Of a stretch of 64,000 nt of DNA, positions 41,901 through 51,277 are shown one piece after another. The stretch is from the NCBI RefSeq assembly GCF_038181555.1, contig NZ_JBBWUA010000001.1, positions 372,001-436,000 of the forward strand, written 5' to 3'. Source of the stretch: Desulfitobacterium sp038181555. GTDB taxonomy: Bacteria > Bacillota > Desulfitobacteriia > Desulfitobacteriales > Desulfitobacteriaceae. Below the pieces are notes generated by a model that was not told the origin of the DNA, did not search any database, and saw only the letters and a list, made by a program, of their open reading frames with translations. The stretch's first letter is position 1; every line of letters begins with the position of its first letter. The position numbers and the translations under genes are program-made.

Positions 41901-43283
41901 GTGAAGGATAAAGAAACTTCGGAGCTAAGCGAGCAATCAAATCAAGATAATTCGCAGGAGGTGTCCTCCTTAGAGCTTGAATATGAGGAAGCGCAGGAGT
42001 ATCTTGTTAACCTTACGAAATTTGGTATGAACTTTGGCCTCGGTCGTATTGAGGAACTTTTAAAACGGTTGGGTAACCCTGAAGAACATTTGAAAATTAT
42101 TCACATCGGCGGAACCAATGGCAAAGGGTCGACCAGCATGATGATTGCCGAAATCCTTGAAGATGCCGGATATAGGGTAGGAGTGTTTACTTCTCCCCAT
42201 CTTCACGATTATCGTGAGCGGATTACCATTAATGGTAAAATGATTCCGAAAGGAGATGTTATCAAGCTGATTCAAATGCTTCGCCCTCATCTAGAGGATC
42301 TTGTGCGGCAAGGTGTAGAGCATCCTACCGAGTTTGAGGTCAATACGGCCATGGCTCTTAAGTATTTTGCAGAGCAAAAGGTGGACTTTGTGGTTCTCGA
42401 GGTAGGACTAGGGGGGGCTATTGACTCCACCAATGTGGTTAAGCCTCTGATTTCCGTCATTACCAATGTAGGTATGGATCATATGAACTACCTTGGTGAG
42501 ACTTATGAAGAGATCGCTCAAGTCAAAGCAGGAATTATTAAAGCTGGAGCCATTACAGTAACTGCGACGCATCGCCCAGAGGCCTTAAATGTAATCCGCG
42601 AAAAAGCCAAGGCTGTAGGGTCCCCCCTTTGGGTGGTGGGTGAGGATGTTAGCTGGGAGACACGTTGGAGCGGGGAGTTAGAACAGGAATTTGATCTCGT
42701 TGGGCTGCGCGGGGTGTATAGTAAACTGCGTTTACGTCTAGTTGGCGAACATCAAGTAGTAAACGCCGCTACTGCGGTGACCGTGTGCGAAGTGCTGAAA
42801 TCAGAATACGGAATCGGCCTTGAGCGAAAAAATGTTTATCAGGGACTCTATAAGACTCTCTGGCCAGGTCGTTTGGAATTGCTTTCCCTTAAACCTAAGA
42901 TTCTTTTAGATGGTGCACACAATGTAGATGGAGCCGAGGCATTGACGAAAGCTTTAACGATTTTTCAACGGCAGCGGTTGATTTTATGTATGGGTATGTT
43001 AGGAGATAAAGAACGAGAGAAGGTCGTGAATCTCCTCGCACCATTAGCGGATGAGGTTATCGTGACGAAACCCAATTCACCTCGGGCTGGTGATTGGCAG
43101 TATTTAGCCCATTTAATAGAAGAAAAGGGTAAGCCGGTCACCATCATTGAGGAGCCCCGTGAGGCAATGCAGGAGGCCTTTTCGCGCTTGGCCATGGAAG
43201 ATATGCTTTGCGTAACCGGTTCTCTCTACATGATTGCTGACGCTCGACAGGCCTTATTAGAACTATTGCGGCAAGCACACTAA
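41901..43283 (+). CDS. folC: Folylpolyglutamate synthase / dihydrofolate synthase
   Basis: A 460-residue Mur-ligase-family enzyme adding glutamates to folates. A polar 30-residue N-terminal tail (SELSEQSNQDNSQEVSS) precedes the catalytic domain, which has the P-loop HIGGTNGKGSTSMMI, the DYRERI region and the C-terminal ligase domain (LDGAHNVDGAEAL). GTG 41901 follows GGAGGAG. The tail is unusual and might be skipped if translation begins later, but no better SD is seen. Length otherwise standard. Confidence 0.93.
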   Translation: MKDKETSELSEQSNQDNSQEVSSLELEYEEAQEYLVNLTKFGMNFGLGRIEELLKRLGNPEEHLKIIHIGGTNGKGSTSMMIAEILEDAGYRVGVFTSPHLHDYRERITINGKMIPKGDVIKLIQMLRPHLEDLVRQGVEHPTEFEVNTAMALKYFAEQKVDFVVLEVGLGGAIDSTNVVKPLISVITNVGMDHMNYLGETYEEIAQVKAGIIKAGAITVTATHRPEALNVIREKAKAVGSPLWVVGEDVSWETRWSGELEQEFDLVGLRGVYSKLRLRLVGEHQVVNAATAVTVCEVLKSEYGIGLERKNVYQGLYKTLWPGRLELLSLKPKILLDGAHNVDGAEALTKALTIFQRQRLILCMGMLGDKEREKVVNLLAPLADEVIVTKPNSPRAGDWQYLAHLIEEKGKPVTIIEEPREAMQEAFSRLAMEDMLCVTGSLYMIADARQALLELLRQAH

Positions 43284-43305
43284 TAGTGATTACCACTAAC
43301 GATTA

Positions 43306-43342
43306 GTTAAATTTTGTTAAAAAAATTAACATAAACTTAACA
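43306..43342 (+). promoter_or_regulatory. Pho-box-like direct repeats
   Basis: Four hexamers at about 10-11 bp spacing: TTAAAT, TTAAAA, TTAACA (43326-43331) and TTAACA (43337-43342). TTAACA-N5-TTAACA matches the PhoP recognition pattern in Firmicutes. A TACAAT -10 lies at 43363-43368 and the downstream genes are phosphate transporters. Confidence 0.65.
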
Positions 43343-43408
43343 TTAGCGGCTACAAAATTTGCTACAATACTACAAGATATCGTTACAATAACGACTGGAG
43401 GTTAGTTA

Positions 43409-44035
43409 ATGTTTGGTCTATCTACAAAAGAAGACAAGTTTTACACTTTATTTAGGGAGAGCGCAGAATTAGCCTGTATAACAGCAAAGAAACTTGAGGG
43501 GTTAATCTGCCAGAATTCCGTGTCTGCTGAAGAGGCTGAGATGATGCATGATCTAGAGCACCGAGCAGATAAAATAACGACAGAGATTGTGGACCGTTTG
43601 AATTCAACCCTTATCACCCCATTGGACCGCGAAGATATCTATACGCTTGCCCAAAACCTTGACGATATTGTGGATTTAAGTCAAGGAGCGGCGGAGCGTA
43701 TGTCTCTCTATCATACTAAAAAGCCTTCCATGGGTGCTCAGGAACTTGTACGTACCATAGTTAAAGCTGTGGAACAGCTCAAAACAGCCTTCTGTTGCTT
43801 AAATAGCATTCACTTTAAACGGAGTGAGATTCTTGCTGCAACTGAAGAAGTGTATCGTCTTGAGGCTGTAGGAGATAGCTTATACCGTCAAGAAGTGGGA
43901 CGGATGTTTGAACATGAAAAAGATGCGATTGAAATTATTAAGTGGAAAGAGATTCTTGAACATTTAGAAAATACCCTAGATCAATGTGAGGAAATCGCTG
44001 ATCTCCTTAAAGGAGTTGTATTGAAGTATGATTAG
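43409..44035 (+). CDS. DUF47/PhoU-like accessory protein of Pit transporter
   Basis: A 208-residue all-helical DUF47 protein related to PhoU, with the metal-binding type motifs DLEHRADKIT and LDREDIYTLAQNLDDI. It overlaps the pit gene by 8 bp, the standard dual arrangement in which it regulates or couples the transporter. SD TGGAGG precedes ATG 43409. Upstream TTAACA repeats suggest phosphate control. Confidence 0.9.
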   Translation: MFGLSTKEDKFYTLFRESAELACITAKKLEGLICQNSVSAEEAEMMHDLEHRADKITTEIVDRLNSTLITPLDREDIYTLAQNLDDIVDLSQGAAERMSLYHTKKPSMGAQELVRTIVKAVEQLKTAFCCLNSIHFKRSEILAATEEVYRLEAVGDSLYRQEVGRMFEHEKDAIEIIKWKEILEHLENTLDQCEEIADLLKGVVLKYD

Positions 44036-45035
44036 TTCCAGTGCGTTACTGATTCTCGTCGTATTTTTCGCACTGGCTTTTGACTACATCAATGGATTTC
44101 ATGATACGGCTAACGCCATTGCGACGAGTGTTTCAACACGCGCGCTCACTCCGAAGCGAGCAGTTATTATTGCGGCAATACTAAATTTTACTGGTGCGTT
44201 GGTCAGCACAGGGGTGGCTCAAACGATAGCCAAGGATATTGTTAATCCTAAATTTGTGACTCAAGAAATTGTTATCGCTGCTTTGATTGGAGCGATATTT
44301 TGGAACTTATTGACCTGGTATTTTGGCATTCCTAGCAGTTCCTCTCACGCTATTATCGGTGGAATGATTGGAGCCGCCGTCTCTAAACTTGGTTTTGATG
44401 TCCTTCAGGTTCAAGGTATCCTGAAAATTGTTGCTGCTTTACTTATATCTCCGATTGTCGGTATTATTCTAGGTTTTATTATTATGAAGATACTCTATTT
44501 CATTTTTGGTAACTTTGCTCCTTCTAAAGTCAATCAGGGTTTTCGCAAGATGCAAATGCTTTCTGCGGGACTGTTAGCTTTTAATCATGGCTCCAATGAC
44601 GCACAAAAGTCTATGGGTATTATTACGATGGCCCTTGTGGCGTCTGGTCTGCAAGACCCATCTAATCTCGATCCGGCCTTATGGGTAAAAATGGCCTGTG
44701 CTTTAGCGATGGCCTTAGGTACAGCTGCGGGTGGATGGAAAATCATTCGGACCATGGGTGGTAAGATATTCAAATTAGAGCCGATCAATGGCTTTGCGGC
44801 AGACTTGACTTCTTCAATTGTAATCTGGACTGCGACAGCTTTCCCCGGGCTACATTTACCTGTGTCCACGACTCATGTGGTATCGGGCTCGATTATGGGT
44901 GTGGGGAGCGCTAAACGGATCTCTGCTGTGCGCTGGGGTGTAGCTCAGCAAATGCTTGTAGCCTGGGTGGTTACGATTCCAACGACAGCGATCACATCAT
45001 TCCTTTTCTATAAACTCATTAGTGTTATTTTGTAA
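44028..45035 (+). CDS. pit: PiT-family inorganic phosphate transporter
   Basis: A 335-residue membrane protein with about ten helices and the two inverted-repeat signatures of PiT transporters: FDYINGFHDTANAIATS near the N-terminus and LLAFNHGSNDAQKSMGI in the second half. It carries metal-phosphate with H+ or Na+. It is translationally coupled to the DUF47 gene. Confidence 0.95.
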   Translation: MISSSALLILVVFFALAFDYINGFHDTANAIATSVSTRALTPKRAVIIAAILNFTGALVSTGVAQTIAKDIVNPKFVTQEIVIAALIGAIFWNLLTWYFGIPSSSSHAIIGGMIGAAVSKLGFDVLQVQGILKIVAALLISPIVGIILGFIIMKILYFIFGNFAPSKVNQGFRKMQMLSAGLLAFNHGSNDAQKSMGIITMALVASGLQDPSNLDPALWVKMACALAMALGTAAGGWKIIRTMGGKIFKLEPINGFAADLTSSIVIWTATAFPGLHLPVSTTHVVSGSIMGVGSAKRISAVRWGVAQQMLVAWVVTIPTTAITSFLFYKLISVIL

Positions 45036-45074
45036 GAAACGCAAGAAGAGTATAAGATGCTTTTAAGCTCACTG

Positions 45075-45099
45075 AAAGGAACCGTTTTCGGTTCCTTTT
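45075..45099 (+). terminator. Intrinsic terminator after pit
   Basis: AAAGGAACCG-TTTT-CGGTTCCTTT followed by Ts. Confidence 0.85.
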
Positions 45100-45270
45100 C
45101 TCATTTGTATTGTGGCTCTACTCATTTTATTTATTGACATGAACGGCTTATCTAGCACATAAATTGATATTAGCTTCAGGTTGTCCGAAATGTGAAAGTT
45201 TTGTTAAATCTGACTTTAATCGCGATTTTGGATTAGGAAGAAGTTGACAGCAAAATGAGAGGGTGATAGT

Positions 45271-45951
45271 ATGAATAAATGTAATCGTTGGATTATTAAG
45301 TTTTTCGGGGTTTTTGCTATTATCTTGTTTGTATGGACGACTTATTATTTTGGTTATACTTATGTTAAGTTAGTCACACAACCCAAGGACACACATTCAA
45401 CCTCGCCTAGCACTTCAGAAAGAGAAAGATTCCTTTTGACTTTGGATAAAATTGAATTCTGGACTTGTCAGATGGGAGTATTCAATTCTGAAAAAAATGC
45501 TAACAAGGAAAAGGAACGACTACAACAATTAGGGTGGGATGCCCAGGTTATCTCTAAAGATCCTTTTGTGGTAGCAATAGGCTTTGCTTATGCGAAGGAT
45601 GAATTACTTGGGATTCAAGAATTGCTGAAAGAGGGTGGAATGGTTACTGTTCCAAAACTGATGATTAATCCTGAACGTGCCTTTCAGATTCGGGGCACAG
45701 GAGCAAAGAAGACGGCTGAGATTTTAAAGGGTGTCAATACCTATCTAAATACACCTTATGCCACCCGGGAAAGTATCCTTCCTCAATTTGAAAATCTAAT
45801 GCTGACTACTTCGCATGGGTTGACGAATTTGCATGAAGCATCCCTATCGATGATCAAGGCGGAGAGGACACTGCCAGTCGATATGAGAAAGATTATGTCC
45901 TTGCGCCTTTATGGAGAATACCTGAGTGCTATTGAAGTTCTAAAAAGTTGA
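45271..45951 (+). CDS. Membrane-anchored SPOR-domain-like protein
   Basis: A 226-residue protein. An N-terminal membrane helix (FFGVFAIILFVWTTYYFGY) is followed by a linker and a SPOR-type fold (about 60-130; IEFWTCQMGVFNSEKNANKE and LQQLGWDAQVISKDPFVVAI). SPOR domains bind denuded peptidoglycan at division or engulfment sites. The C-terminal helical region (about 135-226) is not recognised. ATG 45271 follows GAGGGTGAT. Confidence 0.75.
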   Translation: MNKCNRWIIKFFGVFAIILFVWTTYYFGYTYVKLVTQPKDTHSTSPSTSERERFLLTLDKIEFWTCQMGVFNSEKNANKEKERLQQLGWDAQVISKDPFVVAIGFAYAKDELLGIQELLKEGGMVTVPKLMINPERAFQIRGTGAKKTAEILKGVNTYLNTPYATRESILPQFENLMLTTSHGLTNLHEASLSMIKAERTLPVDMRKIMSLRLYGEYLSAIEVLKS

Positions 45952-45997
45952 ATAAAATTATTTGATGCGAATTATTTGAAATTAGCATTGTTAAAAT

Positions 45998-46026
45998 TTG
46001 TTTACCTATGAACTTAGTGATATAAT
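45998..46026 (+). promoter_or_regulatory. SigmaA promoter of rex
   Basis: TTGTTT (45998-46003), 17 bp, TATAAT (46021-46026). The start codon lies 40 bp downstream. Confidence 0.7.
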
Positions 46027-46066
46027 GAACTTACTTTCAAGAAATAAGAAACGGGGGATTACATTA

Positions 46067-46699
46067 ATGAAAACACTTAAAATCCCAGAAGCTACAATTA
46101 TTCGTCTTTCTGTTTATTCAAGACATTTAACAGATGTAGATCGCAAGGGGATTGTCACAATATCATCAGGTGAAATTGCTGAAGGTGTTGGCGTAAGTCC
46201 AGCTCAAGTGCGTAAGGATTTAGCATACTTTGGTGAATTTGGAACTCGTGGTGTGGGCTATAATGTAAAAGATTTGCACCGCCATATTCTGAAAATACTT
46301 GGCTTAAGCCAGGATTGGAGCGTTTGTCTCGTGGGTATGGGTAACTTAGGTTTAGCCCTGACTACATACAAAGGTTTCCGTGAGCGCGGATTTATTATCA
46401 CCAGTATCTATGATAATGATCCTATGAAGATTGGGCTTAAATATCATGGTGTCGAAGTCATGTGCATTGATAATATCGAAGAAGTTGCAAAGAATAACAA
46501 GACGCAAATTGGCATCATCGCTGTGCCTTCTGCCGCTGCTCAAGAGATCGCGGATAAACTCGTCCGCGCCGGAGTGCAGGCGATTCTCAATTTTGCACCT
46601 GTAGTGTTAAATGTTCCCCCAGAAGTCGAGCTTAGAAATGTGGACTTAGCTGTTAATTTCGAAGTATTAACCTTTAATGTGGGCGCCCATCGTTTATAA
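46067..46699 (+). CDS. rex: Redox-sensing transcriptional repressor Rex
   Basis: A 210-residue NAD+/NADH-sensing repressor. The winged-helix domain (about 1-75) has IPEATIIRLSVYSRHL and GVSPAQVRKDLAYFGEFGTRG. The Rossmann domain has CLVGMGNLGLALTTY with its GxGxxG and the C-terminal VNFEVLTFNVG. ATG 46067 gives the canonical MKTLKIPEAT start and has GGGGGA upstream; an earlier start would contain the promoter. Rex controls fermentative and respiratory genes, such as those elsewhere in this window. Confidence 0.95.
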   Translation: MKTLKIPEATIIRLSVYSRHLTDVDRKGIVTISSGEIAEGVGVSPAQVRKDLAYFGEFGTRGVGYNVKDLHRHILKILGLSQDWSVCLVGMGNLGLALTTYKGFRERGFIITSIYDNDPMKIGLKYHGVEVMCIDNIEEVAKNNKTQIGIIAVPSAAAQEIADKLVRAGVQAILNFAPVVLNVPPEVELRNVDLAVNFEVLTFNVGAHRL

Positions 46700-46727
46700 A
46701 CAGTATAAAAAGCAGAGATTTGAAGAA

Positions 46728-46757
46728 AAGTAAGACAAACTATTGTCTTGCTTTTTT
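46728..46757 (+). terminator. Intrinsic terminator after rex
   Basis: An 11-bp stem, AAGTAAGACAA/TTGTCTTGCTT (one G-T), then TTTT. Confidence 0.8.
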
Positions 46758-46843
46758 GCATCCTAGGATATTGTGGATGACTAAGAGGAAGCAAAATCAC
46801 TTTGTGTGCAAAAAGGAAGTATATAGAATGATGAGGAGTTATT

Positions 46844-48259
46844 ATGCGTAAAGAAAAGGATCTACTCGGCATGATGGATGTCCCGGATAACGTCTATTAT
46901 GGCATTCAAACCCTGAGGGCTAGAGAGAACTTCCCGATCACGGGATATCGCCCACATCATGAACTCATACGTGCTTTAGGATTAGTTAAGGCTGCAACGG
47001 CGAGGGCAAACATGGAGATTGGCTCAATGTCCCGTGACGTCGGAGCGGCAGTAGTCAGTGCTGCTATGGAGGTTGCAGAAGGAAGGTTCGATGATTATTT
47101 CGTGGTGGATGTTATCCAAGGGGGGGCAGGAACCTCCTATAATATGAATGCTAATGAGGTTATCGCCAATCGGGCCATTGAGATTCTTGGTGGAACAAAA
47201 GGAGATTATTCACGTGTGCATCCAAACGTCCATGTCAATATGGCCCAAAGCACAAACGATGTTTTTCCTACAGCTATTCGCATCGCTTGTTTAAATGTGG
47301 CTGACGATTTGCTCATGGCCCTCAAGGAATTGCAAGCCACCTTGGCGAGCAAGGCTCAAGAGTTTGATGGAGTCATTAAGATGGGAAGAACTCACCTTCA
47401 AGACGCGGTCCCCATACGCTTAGGTCAGGAGTTTGCGGCCTATACGCAAATGTTGGGGCGAGATATTCGGCGCATCGAGGGGGCTTCTCAATCCTTGTTG
47501 ATTGTCAATATGGGAGCAACGGCTGTAGGAACTGGTTTAAATGCTGACCCGGTGTATATTGAGAAGGTTTCTGATCTTTTGAGAGAAATCACAGGTTTGC
47601 CGCTCCGCAGGGCGGAAAATTTAGTCGATGCCACCCAGAACACGGATGCCTTTATGGAGGTATCGGGAGCTCTAAAGACTTTGGCTGTTAACCTTTCCAA
47701 AATCGCTAATGATTTAAGGCTAATGGCTTCCGGACCAAGAACGGGCTTTGGAGAGATTACCCTACCGGCCATGCAGCCTGGCTCTTCTATTATGCCAGGA
47801 AAAGTTAATCCGGTGATGGCTGAAGTGGTCAATCAGGTTGCCTTCCAGGTCCAAGGTAATGATTTTACTATTGCCTTAGCCTGTGGGGCGGGACAGCTGG
47901 AACTGAATGTGATGGAGCCGGTGGTGGTCTTTAATCTGCTCCAATCCTTAGATATACTGCGAAATGTCATCAAAGTCTTTAACGAGCGTTGTGTGGTCGG
48001 TATAGTTGCCAATGTGGAACGCTGTCGTAACCTAGTAGAAAATAGCGTGGGCGTGGTGACAGCAATCAATCCTCATGTGGGCTATGAAGTAGCATCACGA
48101 ATTGCCAAAGAGGCGATTATTACAGGTCGGCCTGTGAGGGAAATTGTTCTCGAAAAAGGGGTGCTAACGGCTGAAGAACTGGAAGTGATTTTGAATCCCT
48201 TTGAAATGACAAAACCGGGAATCAGCGGCTCGGAGTTGCTTAAGGGGAGCCGCACGTAG
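46844..48259 (+). CDS. aspA: Aspartate ammonia-lyase
   Basis: A 471-residue member of the aspartase/fumarase superfamily; the whole length matches aspartase. It has the signature GSSIMPGKVNP, the catalytic-loop region, and the N-terminal YYGIQTLRARENFPI typical of AspA rather than class II fumarase (which begins YWGAQTQRSLQNF-like). Substrate is L-aspartate, giving fumarate and ammonia, which could feed the class I fumarase at the window start. AspA versus fumarase C is well supported but not proven biochemically. Translation starts at ATG 46844 after GATGAGGAG. Confidence 0.9.
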   Translation: MRKEKDLLGMMDVPDNVYYGIQTLRARENFPITGYRPHHELIRALGLVKAATARANMEIGSMSRDVGAAVVSAAMEVAEGRFDDYFVVDVIQGGAGTSYNMNANEVIANRAIEILGGTKGDYSRVHPNVHVNMAQSTNDVFPTAIRIACLNVADDLLMALKELQATLASKAQEFDGVIKMGRTHLQDAVPIRLGQEFAAYTQMLGRDIRRIEGASQSLLIVNMGATAVGTGLNADPVYIEKVSDLLREITGLPLRRAENLVDATQNTDAFMEVSGALKTLAVNLSKIANDLRLMASGPRTGFGEITLPAMQPGSSIMPGKVNPVMAEVVNQVAFQVQGNDFTIALACGAGQLELNVMEPVVVFNLLQSLDILRNVIKVFNERCVVGIVANVERCRNLVENSVGVVTAINPHVGYEVASRIAKEAIITGRPVREIVLEKGVLTAEELEVILNPFEMTKPGISGSELLKGSRT

Positions 48260-48431
48260 CAGATGTGATTTTGTAAAGCTTATTATGGATGAAATTAATA
48301 GTAAGTTTATATTTTTACGAGGAAGGGCCTCTTGCGAATTGGTTATGGAGGTGCTAAACTAAAAAGTGTCGAAAAATTAGCCAGGAGCAACATGCCCTGG
48401 CTACATTTCTATGGTTGAAAGGGGGAAGAAT

Positions 48432-48695
48432 ATGCCGGCAGGGCGAAATAATTCGGGGATGGGTCGCACGATTCTCCTTATTCTGTCAGGAGCTGCTATA
48501 GGCACTTTAATGGGTTATGGGCTGGAGAAATTTAGCTTTTTAGCACCTTTTTTGCGCCCGGCGGTCATCGATTTTCCTTCTCATACCTATCTGGACTTCT
48601 TTTTTATGTCTTTCTCCTTTGGCTTCCGTTTAAACATCACTATTGCAACCATATTAGGTGCTCTCGGTGGTTATTATCTAGCTAGGAAGTGGTAA
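48432..48695 (+). CDS. DUF4321-like small membrane protein
   Basis: An 87-residue protein with two hydrophobic helices (ILLILSGAAIGTLMGYGLE and LNITIATILGALGGYYLA) and a short linker containing aromatic residues. It matches the small DUF4321 membrane family that often precedes maf in Clostridia. ATG 48432 follows AAAGGGGGAAG; the in-frame ATG at 48411 has no SD. Function unknown. It ends one base before maf. Confidence 0.75.
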   Translation: MPAGRNNSGMGRTILLILSGAAIGTLMGYGLEKFSFLAPFLRPAVIDFPSHTYLDFFFMSFSFGFRLNITIATILGALGGYYLARKW

Positions 48696-48696
48696 A

Positions 48697-49335
48697 ATGC
48701 TCGTACTGGCTTCAGCTTCTCCGCGTCGAGGGATGCTCCTGAAAGAAGGGGGATTTTCCTTTACTCGGGTAGCTGCAGATGTTTCTGAAGAGCTCTCCCA
48801 AGGTATTTCCCCTGATTCAGCTGTAAAACAACTGGCTTTGCGCAAAGCACAGGCAGGATTGAAGAATTGGTTAGATATAGGTGGAAGTCGCGAGGATGTA
48901 GTTCTCGGAGCCGATACGATTGTTGCTTTAGGAGGCCGAATTCTAGGCAAGCCTAAGGATGAAAAGGAAGCAGAGGAAATGCTCACTGCTTTAAGTGGAC
49001 GAGAGCATGAAGTATACACCGGGGTGGCACTCATTAATGGGGCAGGCCGCCAAGAGCACGGTGCGGTAAGGACAGCGGTCTTTTTTCGTTACCTGACTCA
49101 TCAAGAAATCCTCGAATATATTGACTCAGGGGAGCCTATGGACAAAGCGGGTGCATATGGTATCCAAGGTCTTGGTGCTCTTTTAGTGGATTATTATCGG
49201 GGATCCTTAAGCAATGTGATTGGTTTACCCATGGAATATGTCAAGGCAAGACTCAGCGTGTGGGGGATTGAGCATGAAGATATCGCCCTACATGAGGTGA
49301 AGGATGGATTATCGCCGGTTGAAGGATCTTCCTGA
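48697..49335 (+). CDS. maf: Maf-family nucleotide pyrophosphatase
   Basis: A 212-residue Maf protein. It begins LVLASASPRRGMLL, with the SxxR motif of the family, and has VVLGADTIVALGGRILGKP and SGREHEVYTGVALI. Maf hydrolyses modified or pyrimidine nucleotides and is linked to septum formation. It is followed by radC, overlapping it by 32 bp, and starts a cell-shape cluster. Confidence 0.95.
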   Translation: MLVLASASPRRGMLLKEGGFSFTRVAADVSEELSQGISPDSAVKQLALRKAQAGLKNWLDIGGSREDVVLGADTIVALGGRILGKPKDEKEAEEMLTALSGREHEVYTGVALINGAGRQEHGAVRTAVFFRYLTHQEILEYIDSGEPMDKAGAYGIQGLGALLVDYYRGSLSNVIGLPMEYVKARLSVWGIEHEDIALHEVKDGLSPVEGSS

Positions 49336-49987
49336 GGAATTGCTACCTCGTGAACGCTTGTTTCAATGTGGGCCTGAGGCTCTCTCTAACCGTGAGATTT
49401 TGGCAATTTTGCTGAGGACCGGCCTAAAGGGAGAGAATGTCTTAGATTTTGCTGAACGGATATTGACTCAAGCAGGAGGATTATCTGGGTTGGCTCGCTT
49501 GACAGTTCATGAATTGACCCAGCTGCATGGTATGGGAAATGCTAAAGCAGCCGAGCTCAAAGCGGCCTTGGAGCTGGGACGGCGTTCGGTTTCCTCCGAC
49601 CCTCTGGTTCGGCCCGTTATCAATTCTCCTCAAGATATCGCGCATCTGGTCATGGAAGAAATGCGCTATCTGGATCGAGAGCATTTTCGAGTGGTTAGTC
49701 TATCCACCAAGAATCATGTTTTGGGAATTAGCTCCATTTCAGTGGGGTCTCTAAATTCTTCCCTGGTACATCCTCGGGAGTGCTTCAAAGAAGCTATTCG
49801 GCGTAATTCCAATGCGATTATTCTTTTGCATAACCATCCCAGCGGTGATCCATCACCCAGTCGGGAAGACCTTGATGTGACCCGGCGGTTATCCGATGGC
49901 GGACAAATTTTGGGCATAGAAGTCCTTGATCACGTAATTATTGGAGATAATCGGTACATAAGCTTGAAAGAACGAGGGATATTATAG
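49304..49987 (+). CDS. radC: RadC-family JAB-domain protein
   Basis: A 227-residue RadC. A helix-hairpin-helix region lies at about 65-100 (LTVHELTQLHGMGNAKAAELK, partly quoted) and a JAMM/MPN domain at about 105-227 with the metal motif HNHPSGDPSPSREDLD. The family is widespread; its DNA-repair role is not firmly established. It overlaps maf and precedes mreB. Confidence 0.93.
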   Translation: MDYRRLKDLPEELLPRERLFQCGPEALSNREILAILLRTGLKGENVLDFAERILTQAGGLSGLARLTVHELTQLHGMGNAKAAELKAALELGRRSVSSDPLVRPVINSPQDIAHLVMEEMRYLDREHFRVVSLSTKNHVLGISSISVGSLNSSLVHPRECFKEAIRRNSNAIILLHNHPSGDPSPSREDLDVTRRLSDGGQILGIEVLDHVIIGDNRYISLKERGIL

Positions 49988-50112
49988 GGGAAGGACCTAA
50001 CCCCTCGGACAAGTAGCAGATTTCGGCTAAGGGGTAAGCCCCTGAAAGAACTTATGGATTTCGTATTATTTCCTAGGACATAGATATCGTAAAAACGGAA
50101 GGGGAATATCCA

Positions 50113-51129
50113 ATGTTTTTTGGCAAGGATTTAGGAATTGATTTAGGTACTGCTAACACGCTGGTCCATATGAAGGGCAAGGGAATCGTTTGCAATGAGC
50201 CTTCTGTGGTTGCGATTGATACAGAAAAGAAAACACCTTTGGCTGTAGGAGATAAAGCGAAGGAAATGATCGGACGGACCCCGGGCAATATTGTGGCGAT
50301 CCGCCCCTTAAAGGATGGCGTTATTTCGGATTTTAATGTAACTCAGAAAATGCTGAAATATTTTATTTCCAGAGCCTTGGGCACGGAATCTCCTTTTGCT
50401 CGTCCACGAGTGGTCATCTGTGTGCCTTCCGGTGTGACCCCAGTTGAAGAACGTGCAGTTAAGGAAGCAGCCTTAGCGGCAGGTGCTAAGGATCCGATTA
50501 TCATGGAAGAGCCTATGGCTGCTGCTATTGGTGCAGGGCTTCCGGTGAGTGAGCCTACGGGAAATATGATTGTGGATATCGGTGGCGGGACCACGGAGGT
50601 TGCAGTCATTTCCTTGGGCGGGATCGTTACAAGCCGTTCCATCCGCATTGCCGGTGATGAGATGGATGATGCCATTGTAGCTCATATCAAACGTCGTTAT
50701 AACTTAATGGTGGGTTATCGCACGGCTGAGGATATCAAAATGGAAATCGGCTGTGCTTATCAAGCTGAAAAGGATAAACGCTATCAAGTCCGCGGAAGGG
50801 ATCTGCTGACAGGCTTGCCGAAGACCGTTGAGATTACGGCTGAAGAGATTCAAGAAGCTCTTCAGGAACCTGTGTTGGCTATCGTTGAAGGTGTAAAGTC
50901 CTGCCTAGAAAAGACTCCTCCGGAATTGGCAGCAGATATTATGGACCGTGGCATTGTAATGGCAGGAGGAGGATCCCTACTGCGTAATCTGGACAAGCTC
51001 CTTGCGGATGAAACGGGGATGCCGGTACATCTAGCTGAGGACCCCCTTTCTTGTGTTGCCCTTGGGACGGGAAAGGTTTTAGAGAACGAGGATATTTTCC
51101 GTAGAATTGCTGCATTGCAAAAAAGCTAG
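50113..51129 (+). CDS. mreB: Rod-shape actin homologue MreB
   Basis: A 338-residue actin-like protein. It has the phosphate-1 loop FGKDLGIDLGTANTLVH, the phosphate-2 loop VDIGGGTTEVAVISLGG and the ADP-binding MAGGGSLLRNLDKLL. Full length. It guides lateral wall synthesis with MreC, MreD, RodA and PBP2, all encoded downstream. SD GGAAGGGG precedes ATG 50113. Confidence 0.97.
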   Translation: MFFGKDLGIDLGTANTLVHMKGKGIVCNEPSVVAIDTEKKTPLAVGDKAKEMIGRTPGNIVAIRPLKDGVISDFNVTQKMLKYFISRALGTESPFARPRVVICVPSGVTPVEERAVKEAALAAGAKDPIIMEEPMAAAIGAGLPVSEPTGNMIVDIGGGTTEVAVISLGGIVTSRSIRIAGDEMDDAIVAHIKRRYNLMVGYRTAEDIKMEIGCAYQAEKDKRYQVRGRDLLTGLPKTVEITAEEIQEALQEPVLAIVEGVKSCLEKTPPELAADIMDRGIVMAGGGSLLRNLDKLLADETGMPVHLAEDPLSCVALGTGKVLENEDIFRRIAALQKS

Positions 51130-51147
51130 AGTTTGTCCGATGACTAT

Positions 51148-51191
51148 CAGCCGTAAGACTCCCATCTACTATAAGTGGGAGATAACGGCTG
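51148..51191 (+). terminator. Nested hairpin between mreB and mreC
   Basis: Outer CAGCCGT/ACGGCTG (51148-51154, 51185-51191) encloses inner CTCCCA/TGGGAG (51159-51164, 51176-51181). It lacks a T run, so it may be a processing or attenuating structure in the operon rather than a strict terminator. Confidence 0.5.
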
Positions 51192-51277
51192 CTAGACCCC
51201 TGGACATAGGAAACTTGCCTGCTTTGCGGGCCTAGTTGACTTGTCTAGAATCACTTGAAGGCGGGGAGGAAGGCCTG

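Noticed and set aside
45985..46010. Rex operator TTGTTAA-N4-TTAACAA at the rex promoter
   Set aside because: Only one half (TTGTTAA) is present; the other half does not match.
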